From Clostridium sp. UBA4548 (GTDB lineage Bacteria; Bacillota; Clostridia; Clostridiales; Clostridiaceae): a stretch of 64,000 bases of DNA. Shown here piece after piece: positions 8,676 through 17,728 of this stretch. The position numbers and the translations under genes were made by a program. Numbering within the stretch: the first letter of the stretch is position 1; each line of letters begins with the position of its first letter. The notes beneath the pieces are model-generated. The model did no database searches, had not been told where the DNA came from, and saw nothing but the letters and a program-made list of their open reading frames with translations. The stretch spans positions 176,822 through 240,821 of the forward strand of contig NZ_DGLI01000023.1 in the NCBI RefSeq assembly GCF_002387895.1, in the 5' to 3' direction.

Positions 8676-10154
8676 ATGAGTACATTCACAGAATTTGATG
8701 TAAAAAATCAAAGAAATCTAACCATGTTGGTGGATTTTTATGAATTAACCATGGCAAATGGTTATTTAAATAAAGGAGTACAAAACACCATTGCTTATTT
8801 TGATATGTTTTTCAGAAGAATTCCTGATGGCGGTGGTTACTGTATAATGGCTGGTGTAGAGCAGCTTATTGAATATCTTTCAAACTTAAAATTTACTAAA
8901 AATGATATAGAGTACCTTAGAGGAAAACAACTCTTTAGTGAGGAGTTTTTAGAATACCTACTTAACTTTAAGTTTAGTTGTGATGTTTGGGCAATTCCAG
9001 AAGGCTCTCCTGTGTTTCCAAATGAACCTTTAATAACTGTTAGAGGACCAATAATGCAAGCTCAATTTATTGAAACTATGATACTACTAACTATTAACCA
9101 CCAAACTTTAATTGCCACAAAAGCTGCAAGAATATGTGAAGCTGCTAGTGGAAGAGCAGTAATGGAATTTGGTTCTAGAAGAGCTCAGGGTTATGATGGT
9201 GCAATTTATGGTGCAAGAGCCGCGGTTATTGGTGGCTGTAATTCAACAGCTTGTACTATTGCTGATGAAATGTTTAATATTCCTGCAATCGGTACTATGG
9301 CTCATTCATGGGTGCAATTATTTGATAGTGAATATGAAGCTTTTAAAGCATGGGCTGAAACTTATTCTGATAATACGGTACTTCTTGTAGATACTTATAA
9401 TGTTCTAAAATCTGGAATACCAAATGCTATTAAAGTTTTTGAAGAAGTATTAAAACCTTTAGGCAAAAGACCAAAGGCAGTTAGAATAGATAGTGGAGAT
9501 ATTACTTACTTATCAAAAGAAGTTAGAAAACTTTTAGATAATGCTGGGTACGAAGATGTAAAAATTACAGTATCAAACTCTCTTGATGAATTTATAATAA
9601 AAGGTGTTCTTGAGAATGGAGCTAAAATAGATAGCTTTGGTGTAGGTGAAAGATTAATAACTGCCCGAAGCGAGCCAGTTTTCGGTGGTGTATACAAACT
9701 GGTAGCTATTGAAAAGGATAACCAAATTATACCTAAAATTAAGATAAGTGAGAACGTAGAGAAAATAACTAATCCAGCCTTTAAAAAGCTATACAGAATC
9801 TATGATAAACATTCAAATAAAGCTGTGGCAGATTTAATAACCCTTCATGATGAAGCTATTAATGAAAAATCTACTCTAGAGCTTTTTGATCCTAATTACA
9901 CTTGGAAAAGAAAAAAATTAAAAGATTATCAATGCAAAGAGTTAATGGTTAAGATCTTTGACAAGGGAAATCTTATTTATACTAGTCCTACAGTAATGGA
10001 AATCAGAGAGTACAGCTTAAATGAGCGAAAAAAACTTTGGCCTGAGGTTTTAAGATTACAGAATCCGCATGCTTATTATGTTGACTTATCGCACAAACTT
10101 TGGGAGTTAAAAGAAGCATTACTTCATGAATATTCATCAGTATTTGAAGAATAA
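8676..10154 (+). CDS. pncB: nicotinate phosphoribosyltransferase
   Basis: Cytoplasmic enzyme of NAD salvage that makes nicotinate mononucleotide from nicotinate, PRPP and ATP. The 492-residue length is that of the Gram-positive type. Recognised segments include LVDFYELTMANGY at the N-terminus, the conserved EFGSRRAQGYDGA block, the GTMAHSWVQ segment with the phosphorylated His (H210), DTYNVLKSG, and the phosphate-binding RIDSGDI. The ATG at 8676 follows AAGGGGA. A perfect palindrome sits just upstream. The following small HesB-like gene begins 23 bases after the stop and is probably cotranscribed. A shared palindromic terminator closes the unit. Confidence 0.97.
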   Translation: MSTFTEFDVKNQRNLTMLVDFYELTMANGYLNKGVQNTIAYFDMFFRRIPDGGGYCIMAGVEQLIEYLSNLKFTKNDIEYLRGKQLFSEEFLEYLLNFKFSCDVWAIPEGSPVFPNEPLITVRGPIMQAQFIETMILLTINHQTLIATKAARICEAASGRAVMEFGSRRAQGYDGAIYGARAAVIGGCNSTACTIADEMFNIPAIGTMAHSWVQLFDSEYEAFKAWAETYSDNTVLLVDTYNVLKSGIPNAIKVFEEVLKPLGKRPKAVRIDSGDITYLSKEVRKLLDNAGYEDVKITVSNSLDEFIIKGVLENGAKIDSFGVGERLITARSEPVFGGVYKLVAIEKDNQIIPKIKISENVEKITNPAFKKLYRIYDKHSNKAVADLITLHDEAINEKSTLELFDPNYTWKRKKLKDYQCKELMVKIFDKGNLIYTSPTVMEIREYSLNERKKLWPEVLRLQNPHAYYVDLSHKLWELKEALLHEYSSVFEE

Positions 10155-10177
10155 TTTAGATAGGATTGAATAACTAT

Positions 10178-10513
10178 ATGGATAAAATTAAAATAAGAAT
10201 TTCAAATAATGCATATAATGATATGATCAACTTGTTAAACTTCCATGATGAGTATAACTGTTTTAGATTATATTATGAAAATGGATGCTGTAAATCTTCA
10301 AAGGTCCAACTAATGCTAGACAATACTAAACCAGAAGATGTTTGTAATAAAATTGAGGATTTAGTTTTTTGCTACACTAAGGACTTAATAGAAAATATAT
10401 ATTCAGTTACAATTTTGCTAGAGAAAGGCAATTACTTAATTAAGTCACAGTCAAGCGCTTCTTCAAGTTCTTGCAATAATTGCTCTAAAAGCTGTAAAGG
10501 TGGATGCCACTAA
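10178..10513 (+). CDS. HesB/IscA-like small protein with a Cys-rich tail
   Basis: A 111-residue protein. The first 85 residues (IKIRISNNAYNDMINLL, FRLYYENGCCKSSKVQL, VFCYTKDLIENIYSVTILLE) resemble the compact HesB-like fold found in clostridia, which is related to Fe-S carrier IscA but lacks its C-x-C end. The C-terminal tail adds SSSCNNCSKSCKGGCH with four cysteines and a terminal His, a likely metal or Fe-S site. The ATG at 10178 is 12 bases after TAGGA; the earlier TTG at 10166 abuts that site and is not usable. The position behind pncB suggests cotranscription, but a direct link to NAD synthesis is not known. The family call is moderate; the metal-binding tail is directly visible. Confidence 0.6.
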   Translation: MDKIKIRISNNAYNDMINLLNFHDEYNCFRLYYENGCCKSSKVQLMLDNTKPEDVCNKIEDLVFCYTKDLIENIYSVTILLEKGNYLIKSQSSASSSSCNNCSKSCKGGCH

Positions 10514-10530
10514 CAGTGGTTACTATATAC

Positions 10531-10578
10531 TTAAAAGTAAACCCCTTATGTAATATTACATAAGGGGTTTACTTTTAA
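10531..10578. terminator. bidirectional terminator
   Basis: A perfect 22-base palindrome centred at 10554/10555 (AAACCCCTTATGTAAT against its complement) with outer AAAAGT/ACTTTT arms that supply U-rich tails on both strands. It ends the pncB unit on the plus strand and the small Cys-rich gene on the minus strand. Confidence 0.85.
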
Positions 10579-10615
10579 AACTTTTATATTTTAAATCATT
10601 AAAATTATTATCTAT

Positions 10616-10831
10616 TTATAGATAACTTTCACCATATAAAATATTTAGTGGTGAGGACTTGTCCTCTCTAAACAAATCATAGTCATATATGTTTTTAATA
10701 GAAATTGACTTGAAATTTTTAAGTTCTACAAAAGGACATTTATTTTCATTTTCTGTCCACTTGTAAAGCGAGCACTCCTTAAAACACTCAACCACTTCAT
10801 CATGCGTAGTCAAAAAAGGACATTTTGACAT
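10616..10831 (-). CDS. small cysteine-rich protein of unknown function
   Basis: A 71-residue protein whose first 33 residues are rich in cysteine: CPFLTTHDEVVECFKECSLY, then ENKCPF, giving two CPF triplets and a C-x3-C pair. Such spacing suits a metal or Fe-S site. The second half (residues 37-71) has no cysteine and no recognisable fold. Ribosome site GGGGTG precedes the ATG at 10831 by 6 bases, and the terminator at 10531-10578 lies downstream, so the gene looks real and monocistronic. I think similar CPF-type small proteins occur in other clostridia, but I do not recognise a named family. Confidence 0.65.
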   Translation of the reverse strand: MSKCPFLTTHDEVVECFKECSLYKWTENENKCPFVELKNFKSISIKNIYDYDLFREDKSSPLNILYGESYL

Positions 10832-11053
10832 TGTAACACCCCATCCCTACCAAAGCTATTAAAACAATTATAGATTAAAACAGGAATAAAATGAAGCATT
10901 TTTTTGAAAATTCTATATGTTTTATATAAAAAATTATAATTAATTTAAAAAATTGAGTAAAATAATATTTTGTAATAATATTTTGGTAAAATAATGAAAC
11001 TTTCTCCAATGATTTGATATATTTTGACATGTTTGTCGTATTTGAATTTGTAG

Positions 11054-11692
11054 TTAAAATCCTAGCTGTTCTCCTACAACAATAACTGTAATATCACTTC
11101 TCATTGGTTTTCGTTTTACAGTAGTGTAGATTCTACATATTCTCTTGCTACTATTACAGTCAGTACACACTCCCAATGAAGTACAGGGGTTTTGTAAATT
11201 CAATCTTTTATTATTTAATGGGCAAGCCGTAAACCTTAATCTTTCTGCCGCCTCAAACTCATTCTTAACTATTTTATTCACACCGACTACAATAATTATT
11301 TTTCTTGGACCAAAGTTCATAGCAGAAACTCTATTTCCTGATCCATCTACATTTATTAAATATCCATCTAGAGTTACAGCATTAGTACTACACAAATAAA
11401 CATCGCTCAATAATTCTTTTCTCATAATTTCAAACTTTTCTTCTTCAGAAACTCCATCGCTATGTCTTAATAAGGTGCCACCTTTTTCTATTATGTTAAG
11501 GTCTATATTTAAAGCCTCTATGGTTGCTGATCCCCCTATGCCAACCACAGTTCCTCTACTTATATGATGCATAATAAATGTTACTGCTTCCTCTTTTGAT
11601 TCCACATAAATAGAATGAAATTCATTCTTCTGAAGAGATTTAACAACACGTTCCCCTAGTAGTTGCTCTTGCCACCTTTTTATATTATCCAT
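11054..11692 (-). CDS. LUD domain protein (LutC/YkgG-like lactate utilisation family)
   Basis: A 212-residue LUD (DUF162) domain protein. Motifs seen are VGIGGSATIEAL, GGTLLRHSDGVSEEE, LCSTNAVTLDGYLINVDGSGNR and the conserved GPRKIIIVVGVNKIV. Near the C-terminus is a cysteine cluster, CPLNN ... CTSLGVCTDCNSSKRIC, which may hold an Fe-S cluster or zinc. LutC proteins belong to the LutABC lactate oxidation complex, but no lutA or lutB lies nearby, and orphan LUD proteins are common in clostridia with no known function. The start at 11692 follows GGGGTGAT by 4 bases; an in-frame upstream ATG at 11725 has no such site. Confidence 0.85.
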   Translation of the reverse strand: MDNIKRWQEQLLGERVVKSLQKNEFHSIYVESKEEAVTFIMHHISRGTVVGIGGSATIEALNIDLNIIEKGGTLLRHSDGVSEEEKFEIMRKELLSDVYLCSTNAVTLDGYLINVDGSGNRVSAMNFGPRKIIIVVGVNKIVKNEFEAAERLRFTACPLNNKRLNLQNPCTSLGVCTDCNSSKRICRIYTTVKRKPMRSDITVIVVGEQLGF

Positions 11693-11791
11693 AAAATCAC
11701 CCCATATATTTAATATATAATACAACTCATCTAATAATATTTAATATTTCACATAATTATTTCTTATTTATTCAAAATCATAAATTTAAAA

Positions 11792-12400
11792 TTAATCCTT
11801 ACCTTTTAAAATATCTATAAAGGATTTGATAATCTGTGCTGTAAAACCCCATATAACATATTCATTGTATACATAAAAATATTCTCTTAAAATTCCTTTT
11901 CTAAATTTATACTCTTTTCCCCTATTTATTAAATGAAAAGGAAATCCTTCGTGATTAGTTGGACCTATTTCCATGTTATACAGTAGTGGCTCATGCTCCA
12001 AAAAAAATTTTAATGGAACTGTAAATAGGTGATCAACTTCGTATTCACTAGGAATTATTTTAGCTTTATTAGTTCTTCCTATAAATGGATACATGAACAT
12101 ACCATAAGGACTTATAAAATAATCCATTTCTCCAATATATTGAATCTCATTAATATTTAAGTTAAGCTCTTCCATTGCTTCTCTTATTGCAGTATCCTTA
12201 GGACTTTCCCCTGGTTCAATCATACCTCCTGGTAAACACACATCTCCAGGTTGGTGTGTCAATTTATTTGATCTTACTTCAAACACTAAATGTTCTTCAC
12301 CATTTAATTCTTGTAATAAAATTAATACAGCGCTATTTTTATATTTCCCAATAGGATTAGCTTTTCTATATTTAAAAATTTTCTCTATTTTATTTACCAT
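11792..12400 (-). CDS. NUDIX hydrolase, CoA pyrophosphatase type
   Basis: A 202-residue NUDIX protein. The NUDIX box GGMIEPGESPKDTAIREA followed by MEEL is complete, with all catalytic glutamates. It is preceded by a segment (VFEVRSNKLTHQPGDVCLP) that matches the NuCoA signature of coenzyme A pyrophosphatases, enzymes that split CoA and its derivatives into phosphopantetheine compounds and 3',5'-ADP. The ATG at 12400 follows AAAGGGTGG. It is monocistronic and divergent from the carboxypeptidase gene. Oxidised CoA is a plausible substrate; a CoA-disulfide reductase also lies in this window, though not adjacent. The substrate is inferred from the motif. Confidence 0.88.
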   Translation of the reverse strand: MVNKIEKIFKYRKANPIGKYKNSAVLILLQELNGEEHLVFEVRSNKLTHQPGDVCLPGGMIEPGESPKDTAIREAMEELNLNINEIQYIGEMDYFISPYGMFMYPFIGRTNKAKIIPSEYEVDHLFTVPLKFFLEHEPLLYNMEIGPTNHEGFPFHLINRGKEYKFRKGILREYFYVYNEYVIWGFTAQIIKSFIDILKGKD

Positions 12401-12517
12401 ATTTAACCACCCTTTCTATGTGAAAACTCGCAAGTTGAAAAAATATAAACTACTTTATATATTTAATTATTATTACTATATAATATGATTATACCTAATA
12501 TTGTTAAGTTTGTCCCC

Positions 12518-12546
12518 TTGTTCTAAATTATTCATAATGGTATACT
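12518..12546 (+). promoter_or_regulatory. sigma-A-type promoter of the D,D-carboxypeptidase gene
   Basis: TTGTTC (12518-12523), a 17-base spacer, then TATACT (12541-12546). The predicted start of transcription lies about 65 bases before the coding start at 12620. Confidence 0.55.
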
Positions 12547-12619
12547 AGGTTTATGTTTTGTTTTAATAAGCATTACATTTAAAATTAAAAACACTAAATA
12601 AATGGAGAGATGCAAATTG

Positions 12620-13861
12620 ATGAAGAAAAAAGTAATAACTTTAGCGTTAACTTTTAGCTTACTTTTCTCTTCTACTGCATTAGCTGCACCAGCTCCTGAT
12701 TTAATAGGGACTTCTGCAATCGCAGTGGATTTAACAACAAAAGAGATAATTTATGCTAAAAATATTGATGAAAAAAGACAACCTGCAAGTATAACTAAAC
12801 TTATGACTGGGTTACTTCTTGCAGAAAATAAAAAACCTGAAGATAATTTAACTTATCCAGAAGGTGCTAAAAAGGAGCCAGATTATTCTTATGGATTAAA
12901 TGTTCATCCAGTTCAAGCTGGTGAAACTTTTAGTGGTAGTGATGCAATGGATATCCTTTTACTTTATTCTGGTAATGACATTGCTTATATGATTGCTGAA
13001 AATGTGGGTGGCTCTGTTGAGAATTTTAGTAAACTCATGAATGAGAAAGCCAAATCCTTGAATATGACTAATACAAATTTTGTAACCCCTAACGGCTTAG
13101 ATGATAATACAAATGATCACTATACTTCTGCTTATGATTTAACTTTACTTGGCGAAGCAGTTTATAAAAATCCATGGGTTAAAGAAACAATTGCTAAAAA
13201 GACCTCGGAAGTTCAATCTTCAAATGGACCTATAGCTGTAATTGAAAATAGAAATAAACTTTTAGGGGCAAATGGAAATGTTGGAGGTAAAACAGGGTAT
13301 ACTACTAAATCTGGTCGTTGCTTATTTACAATTTACGAAAGAAATGGACGCACAATTGCCACAGTAGTATTAAACTCCGAATATAATTTTCCTGCCGATA
13401 CAAAGGTTTTTGAAGATATGGAAAAGCTTGTTGAATATAGTTTTTCTGCAGAAAAACAAGTATTTTTAGAAAAAGAAAAAGAGTTGAAATCCATTACTTT
13501 AAAATATAAAGCTATTCCATTTATAGGACCTACAAGAACTATTAAAGTTCCTGTAAGCCTACATAAGGATATAACCTTATATAATACAGAATTAACTCCA
13601 GAACTAAACTATGCAATTGAGGATATTAGTCCATGGAAGCTTAGTGCTGATAAACCTGTTGGAAAAGTTGAAGTTAAGGTTCGAAATTACAGCGAAAGTT
13701 ATGAATTATTCCCAAGCATATCAAAGTGGCAAATTATAAAAGATAATGCAATATACTACCTCTTAGCATTATTAGTAATAATTATAATTATATCTTCTAT
13801 TGTAATTATTAGAATTAAATTTAAAAGAAAAAAAAGAAGAAGAAGATCACTTTTTAAATAA
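12620..13861 (+). CDS. D-alanyl-D-alanine carboxypeptidase, membrane-anchored PBP5-like
   Basis: Low-molecular-weight penicillin-binding protein of the S11 family that trims the terminal D-Ala of peptidoglycan stem peptides on the outer face of the membrane. A signal peptide (residues 1-22, ending in ALA) precedes the catalytic domain: S57-I-T-K60 (SxxK), S117-G-N119 (SxN) and K224-T-G (KTG) are all present. A C-terminal PBP5-type beta domain follows, then a TM helix near residues 378-400 and a very basic tail (RKKRRRR). A real TM anchor instead of an amphipathic helix is notable. The ATG at 12620 is preceded by GGAGAG. It could be DacF-like and sporulation-linked; the sequence does not decide this. 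Confidence 0.93.
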   Translation: MKKKVITLALTFSLLFSSTALAAPAPDLIGTSAIAVDLTTKEIIYAKNIDEKRQPASITKLMTGLLLAENKKPEDNLTYPEGAKKEPDYSYGLNVHPVQAGETFSGSDAMDILLLYSGNDIAYMIAENVGGSVENFSKLMNEKAKSLNMTNTNFVTPNGLDDNTNDHYTSAYDLTLLGEAVYKNPWVKETIAKKTSEVQSSNGPIAVIENRNKLLGANGNVGGKTGYTTKSGRCLFTIYERNGRTIATVVLNSEYNFPADTKVFEDMEKLVEYSFSAEKQVFLEKEKELKSITLKYKAIPFIGPTRTIKVPVSLHKDITLYNTELTPELNYAIEDISPWKLSADKPVGKVEVKVRNYSESYELFPSISKWQIIKDNAIYYLLALLVIIIIISSIVIIRIKFKRKKRRRRSLFK

Positions 13862-13867
13862 ACCATT

Positions 13868-13934
13868 AAAAGCCTATAAAGTGTAAACTGTCCTCTGTTT
13901 TAAGGATATTTCAGTTCACTATTTATAGGCTTTT
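13868..13934. terminator. long bidirectional terminator hairpin
   Basis: AAAAGCCTATAAA (13868-13880) pairs with TTTATAGGCTTTT (13922-13934). Inside, GTGTAAACTG partly pairs with CAGTTCAC. It separates the carboxypeptidase gene from the convergent acetyltransferase gene, and both strands end in a T-rich tail. Confidence 0.85.
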
Positions 13935-13936
13935 CT

Positions 13937-14491
13937 TTATAAAATTTTATTTACCCATTCATAATGGATAATTCCATAATTAATGAGGTCATACCTTTGT
14001 TTATCTCTCAATATAAACTCTCTAAAAACCCCTTCTTTTACAAAGCCTAAGCTTTCGTATAGACCAATAGCAGCTGAATTATATCCAAGAACTGTTAGCT
14101 GAAGCTTATGCAGGTTTAGTTCATTGAAACCATAGTCTATAGTTAATGACATAGCCTCTTTTCCAATACCTTTTCCTCTATAACTTTCATCACCAATACC
14201 AACAAATATAGTGGCCACCCTATTATTCCATTGAATATTCTCAAAACCTGTTATGCCAAGGAGGGTATCCTTTTCTAAATCTCTTATTGCAAATACTATT
14301 TCATTATTAGCTTGCTGCATACCTTGAATAAAATTTGATATATATGAGGTTTCTCTTGGTATAGCTATTAGTTTATCAAAATGCCTTAAAAATTTCATAT
14401 CATTATACCAAGACTCTATAACTGGTATATCAACTTCCCTTACTGCTGTTAGTTTAACATTTTTACCTTTAAGTAATTGCATTATACTCAT
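13937..14491 (-). CDS. GNAT family N-acetyltransferase (RimJ/RimL-like)
   Basis: A 184-residue GNAT acetyltransferase. Visible motifs are FAIRDLEKDTLLGITGFENI (beta strands 2-4), VGIGDESYRGKGIGKEAMSL with the acetyl-CoA pyrophosphate loop R-G-K-G-I-G, and the late LGYNSAAIGLYESLGFVKEG. This layout matches the RimJ/RimL/SpeG subgroup that acetylates protein N-termini, spermidine or small amines; the acceptor cannot be told from sequence. The ATG at 14491 follows AAGGGGG by 8 bases. It is the last gene of a topB-DUF2156-GNAT unit on the minus strand, only 12 bases after the preceding stop. Confidence 0.9.
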   Translation of the reverse strand: MSIMQLLKGKNVKLTAVREVDIPVIESWYNDMKFLRHFDKLIAIPRETSYISNFIQGMQQANNEIVFAIRDLEKDTLLGITGFENIQWNNRVATIFVGIGDESYRGKGIGKEAMSLTIDYGFNELNLHKLQLTVLGYNSAAIGLYESLGFVKEGVFREFILRDKQRYDLINYGIIHYEWVNKIL

Positions 14492-14503
14492 AGTAAATCC
14501 CCC

Positions 14504-15403
14504 TTACAAAATATCTAATACTGTGTATTTTTTTTCTAGTTTAATTGGTCCGTAAGACATTTTTGCTATTCTTAGTCCTAATAGTCCCATATCATCTTCT
14601 CTATTTATTAACGGGATATGACTGTAAAGCATTTCTGTAGATTTTTGATTAATAAAAGCAAATACTCCTGAATAATTTTTATCACCCTTTTCAAAGTGTA
14701 TTATTGCCATTTCATCATTAACAATCTCGCCAATACTAAATCCTGCAATGTTATCATCTACATAAACAGCTAAACCTTTGAGATCTAAAACTTCCCAATT
14801 ATCTAATACCTCATTAATAGCTTCTAGCTCAAAGTCTGTAAGCTTATCATAAACACCATAACTTTCATGCCATATCTTTGCAACTCTCTTGCAATCTTCT
14901 TTAACATTTAAGTCATCTATAACCTTAAGCATATAATTATTATTTTTTTCAAATTTGTTATAATGATTTCTTTTTTTATGTAATACTTTACCTTGCATGG
15001 TTATAAGACTTTTACTTTCATAGATATAATCAAAATTATCTCTATCTTCTTCGTAGATAACCCTATCTCCATAAGCTTGGATTAAATCTTCAATAAAATT
15101 CCATTCAACTTCTTTAAACAAATAATCTAAATTATTTCTTTGTTTTTCTGTTTTAAGTACTTCTACAACATTTCTTAAAGAATTCTCATCATAACCAAGT
15201 AGCTGAACAAAATGACTTTTCCCATGATAGTCTTTCTTTTTCAAAATTAAAATCTGGTCCTTTATTGTATATTCTATATTACAAGCCTTACTCCATATAA
15301 TTAGTGTTGCGAAGGAAAATTCACAAGTGCTAAAATTATAAGGAGAAATATAAGGCATAATAATATTCTTATCTTCAATTGTTAATTTTTTAAAACTTAG
15401 CAT
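14504..15403 (-). CDS. DUF2156 protein, lysyl-phosphatidylglycerol synthase C-terminal-like
   Basis: A 299-residue protein of the DUF2156 family, a tandem-GNAT fold shared with the C-terminal aminoacyl transfer domain of MprF. The N-terminal half has YNFSTCEFSFATLIIWSK and the central LHKKRNHYNKF segment; the C-terminal half has GLAVYVDDNIAGFSIGE and the closing GLRIAKMSYGP. Unlike MprF it has no transmembrane domain, so membrane lipid aminoacylation is not implied. The ATG at 15403 lies 5 bases after GGAGG; the gene starts 15 bases after topB ends, so the two are probably cotranscribed. The acyl donor and acceptor are unknown. Confidence 0.8.
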   Translation of the reverse strand: MLSFKKLTIEDKNIIMPYISPYNFSTCEFSFATLIIWSKACNIEYTIKDQILILKKKDYHGKSHFVQLLGYDENSLRNVVEVLKTEKQRNNLDYLFKEVEWNFIEDLIQAYGDRVIYEEDRDNFDYIYESKSLITMQGKVLHKKRNHYNKFEKNNNYMLKVIDDLNVKEDCKRVAKIWHESYGVYDKLTDFELEAINEVLDNWEVLDLKGLAVYVDDNIAGFSIGEIVNDEMAIIHFEKGDKNYSGVFAFINQKSTEMLYSHIPLINREDDMGLLGLRIAKMSYGPIKLEKKYTVLDIL

Positions 15404-15418
15404 AAACTCCTCCAAATA

Positions 15419-17662
15419 CTACTTAAAATCCAATGCTATATTATTATCCTGAATTTTTAAACAGGCATTAAATTTGTTTCCTTTTTTTGATACAAATCCT
15501 TGAATAAGCTCTGTCTTACCAGAATTTATAAGTTGTCTTATTTGTTTTGGTGATATATTAACTCCGCATATTTCTCCAAGGAAAAATTTACATCCACTTT
15601 TCCAATTAGTACATCCATACCCTTTTACATTTTTCACAATATGTCCAACTCTACATATTGGGCATATACCTAAGACTTCATCTAAATCCGCCTTGTTTAA
15701 TTTTGTGTTTTCATCTGAACACAGTCCATCCATTATATTGCTATAATCAATTACATTATTGTGGGATAATACCTTTTTTACATTGTCTTTTATATAATGT
15801 TCTAACTTATCCATAAATTCTTCAGCATTAATTTCCCCATCTGTTATCATTTTTAATCCCTTTTCCCAGCTAGCTGTTAGTTTTGGATTTAAAAGTGATG
15901 GTATTGAGCTTTTTATAGTTTCATATATGAGCTCACCTTTTATTGTAGGATGTACTGCTTGATTCTTTTTATTAATAATAATATAATCTATTCTTTCTAG
16001 TTTTTTTAATATTTCTGCTCTTGTAGCACTTGTTCCTATTCCAGCACCTTTTATGTGTTCTCTTAATTCCTCATCTTCTATTAACTTCCCTGCGTTTTCC
16101 ATAGCTAGAATTATTGAACCTGAGGTATAATATTTTGGTGGTGTAGTTTCACCTTCTTTTATAGTAAGTTCTTTTAGCTCTATTGAAGAGCTTTTTTTAA
16201 TTTTATTTAGATTACTTTCGCTCTTCTCTTCCTTCTCTTCCTTATTATTAATTACTATAAGGTAACCTTTATCTACACAGACCTTTTCATTTGCATAAAA
16301 ATATTCATTACTTATATTAATTTCAATTGAAATTTTACTATATTCAGCTGGAGGGTAGAAAATAGCTAAAAATCTTCTAAGTATCAGCTCAAAAATTGAC
16401 TTTTCTAAGTCTTTTAATTTACTAAATCCCTCCAATCCCTCACCTGTAGGAATGATAGCATAGTGGTCAGTAATTTTACTATCGTCTACATATTTGGATT
16501 TTAAGATCTTTGAATACCATTTTTCATTAATAATTTCACTCACATTATTGTTAATATCGCCAATTTCATTAAATCTTAAAAGTTTATTCAAAGTTTTATT
16601 TATTTCCTTAGCTACAGCTGAAGACAATACTCTAGCATCAGTTCTTGGATAAGTTACAATTTTCTTTTCATAAAGACTTTGCACAATGCCCAAGGTTTCA
16701 TCTGGATTTATTTTAAATCTTTTAGAGCACTCATTTTGTAGTTCTGCTAAATTAAAAAGGAGAGGCGGATTCTTTTTCTCTTTTGATTTACTTATACTTG
16801 TAATTTCTATATTATTTTTATTATTATTTGTGAAGTTTAAAAGTTCTTCACTATGTTCCCTCTTTAAAAAGCCATTATCGTTGTAGAGTTTTTCACTATT
16901 AAAATATTTAGATTTCTCATGGACCTTCCACTCGCCAGAAAAGTCTCCTTCAGAAGTATGGAAATCTCCCTGAAGCTTGTAAAAGGTAGTTTTTTGAAAC
17001 CTCTTCACTTCACGTTCCCTATCTACAATCATAGCAAGAACACAAGACATTACTCTTCCAACTGCAATTACAACCTTATCTTCCCTTAATAGTTTAGATA
17101 AACTACGACCATAAATTAAGGTTAAAAGTCTTGAAAAATTAATTCCTTGAAGATAATCTTCCTTAGCTCTAAGATATGCCGAATTGGCTAAGGTATCATA
17201 AGTTGATAAATCTTTAGCTTCCTTTATTCCTCTTTTTATTTCTTCCTCAGTTTGTGAATCTATCCAAACCCTTTTTTTATTCTTATCACTTACCCCAACC
17301 ATCTGATCCACTAGTCTATAGATGTATTCTCCTTCTCTTCCTGAGTCGGTACATACATAGATTGTATCAACGTCTTCACGAAGAAGTAACAACTTAACTA
17401 CCTCAAATTGCTTCTTAACTGAGGGAATAACTTCATATTTATATTCTTCTGGTAAAAAAGGTAAGGTTTCTAGTGCCCATGATTTTAATTTATCATCATA
17501 AGCTTCTGGATAACTCATAGTTACCATATGCCCTACACACCAGGTAAAAATGGCCTTTTCACACTCTATATACCCATCTCTTTTTGTTCCCTTTAGTTTT
17601 AATAAATTAACATAATCCATTGCAACTGATGGTTTTTCTGTAACAAATAATGCTTTATTCAT
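15419..17662 (-). CDS. topB: DNA topoisomerase III
   Basis: Type IA topoisomerase (747 residues) that relaxes and decatenates DNA through a covalent tyrosine link. The N-terminal TOPRIM domain shows EKPSVA (Glu8) and CTDSGREGEYIYR; the D-S-G form, not D-P-D, is usual for the Firmicutes TopB. The catalytic tyrosine is in TYPRTDARVL (Tyr338). A C-terminal zinc-type segment (CPICRVGHI ... CTNWKSGCKFF) and a final Topo_C-like repeat (GKTELIQGFVSKKGNKFNA) complete the chain. The ATG at 17662 follows GAGGAC. DUF2156 and GNAT genes follow closely. An extended -10 promoter and a hairpin at the mRNA 5' end lie upstream. Confidence 0.96.
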   Translation of the reverse strand: MNKALFVTEKPSVAMDYVNLLKLKGTKRDGYIECEKAIFTWCVGHMVTMSYPEAYDDKLKSWALETLPFLPEEYKYEVIPSVKKQFEVVKLLLLREDVDTIYVCTDSGREGEYIYRLVDQMVGVSDKNKKRVWIDSQTEEEIKRGIKEAKDLSTYDTLANSAYLRAKEDYLQGINFSRLLTLIYGRSLSKLLREDKVVIAVGRVMSCVLAMIVDREREVKRFQKTTFYKLQGDFHTSEGDFSGEWKVHEKSKYFNSEKLYNDNGFLKREHSEELLNFTNNNKNNIEITSISKSKEKKNPPLLFNLAELQNECSKRFKINPDETLGIVQSLYEKKIVTYPRTDARVLSSAVAKEINKTLNKLLRFNEIGDINNNVSEIINEKWYSKILKSKYVDDSKITDHYAIIPTGEGLEGFSKLKDLEKSIFELILRRFLAIFYPPAEYSKISIEINISNEYFYANEKVCVDKGYLIVINNKEEKEEKSESNLNKIKKSSSIELKELTIKEGETTPPKYYTSGSIILAMENAGKLIEDEELREHIKGAGIGTSATRAEILKKLERIDYIIINKKNQAVHPTIKGELIYETIKSSIPSLLNPKLTASWEKGLKMITDGEINAEEFMDKLEHYIKDNVKKVLSHNNVIDYSNIMDGLCSDENTKLNKADLDEVLGICPICRVGHIVKNVKGYGCTNWKSGCKFFLGEICGVNISPKQIRQLINSGKTELIQGFVSKKGNKFNACLKIQDNNIALDFK

Positions 17663-17728
17663 ATTAAGTCCTCTTTATTGTAATTTGTTTTAAACTAATT
17701 TTATAACTTATAAATTCAAAAGAAAATA

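Noticed and set aside
11054..11692. LUD protein as LutC of a lactate oxidation operon
   Set aside because: No lutA or lutB beside it; flanked by a small Cys-rich gene and a NUDIX gene with separate signals.
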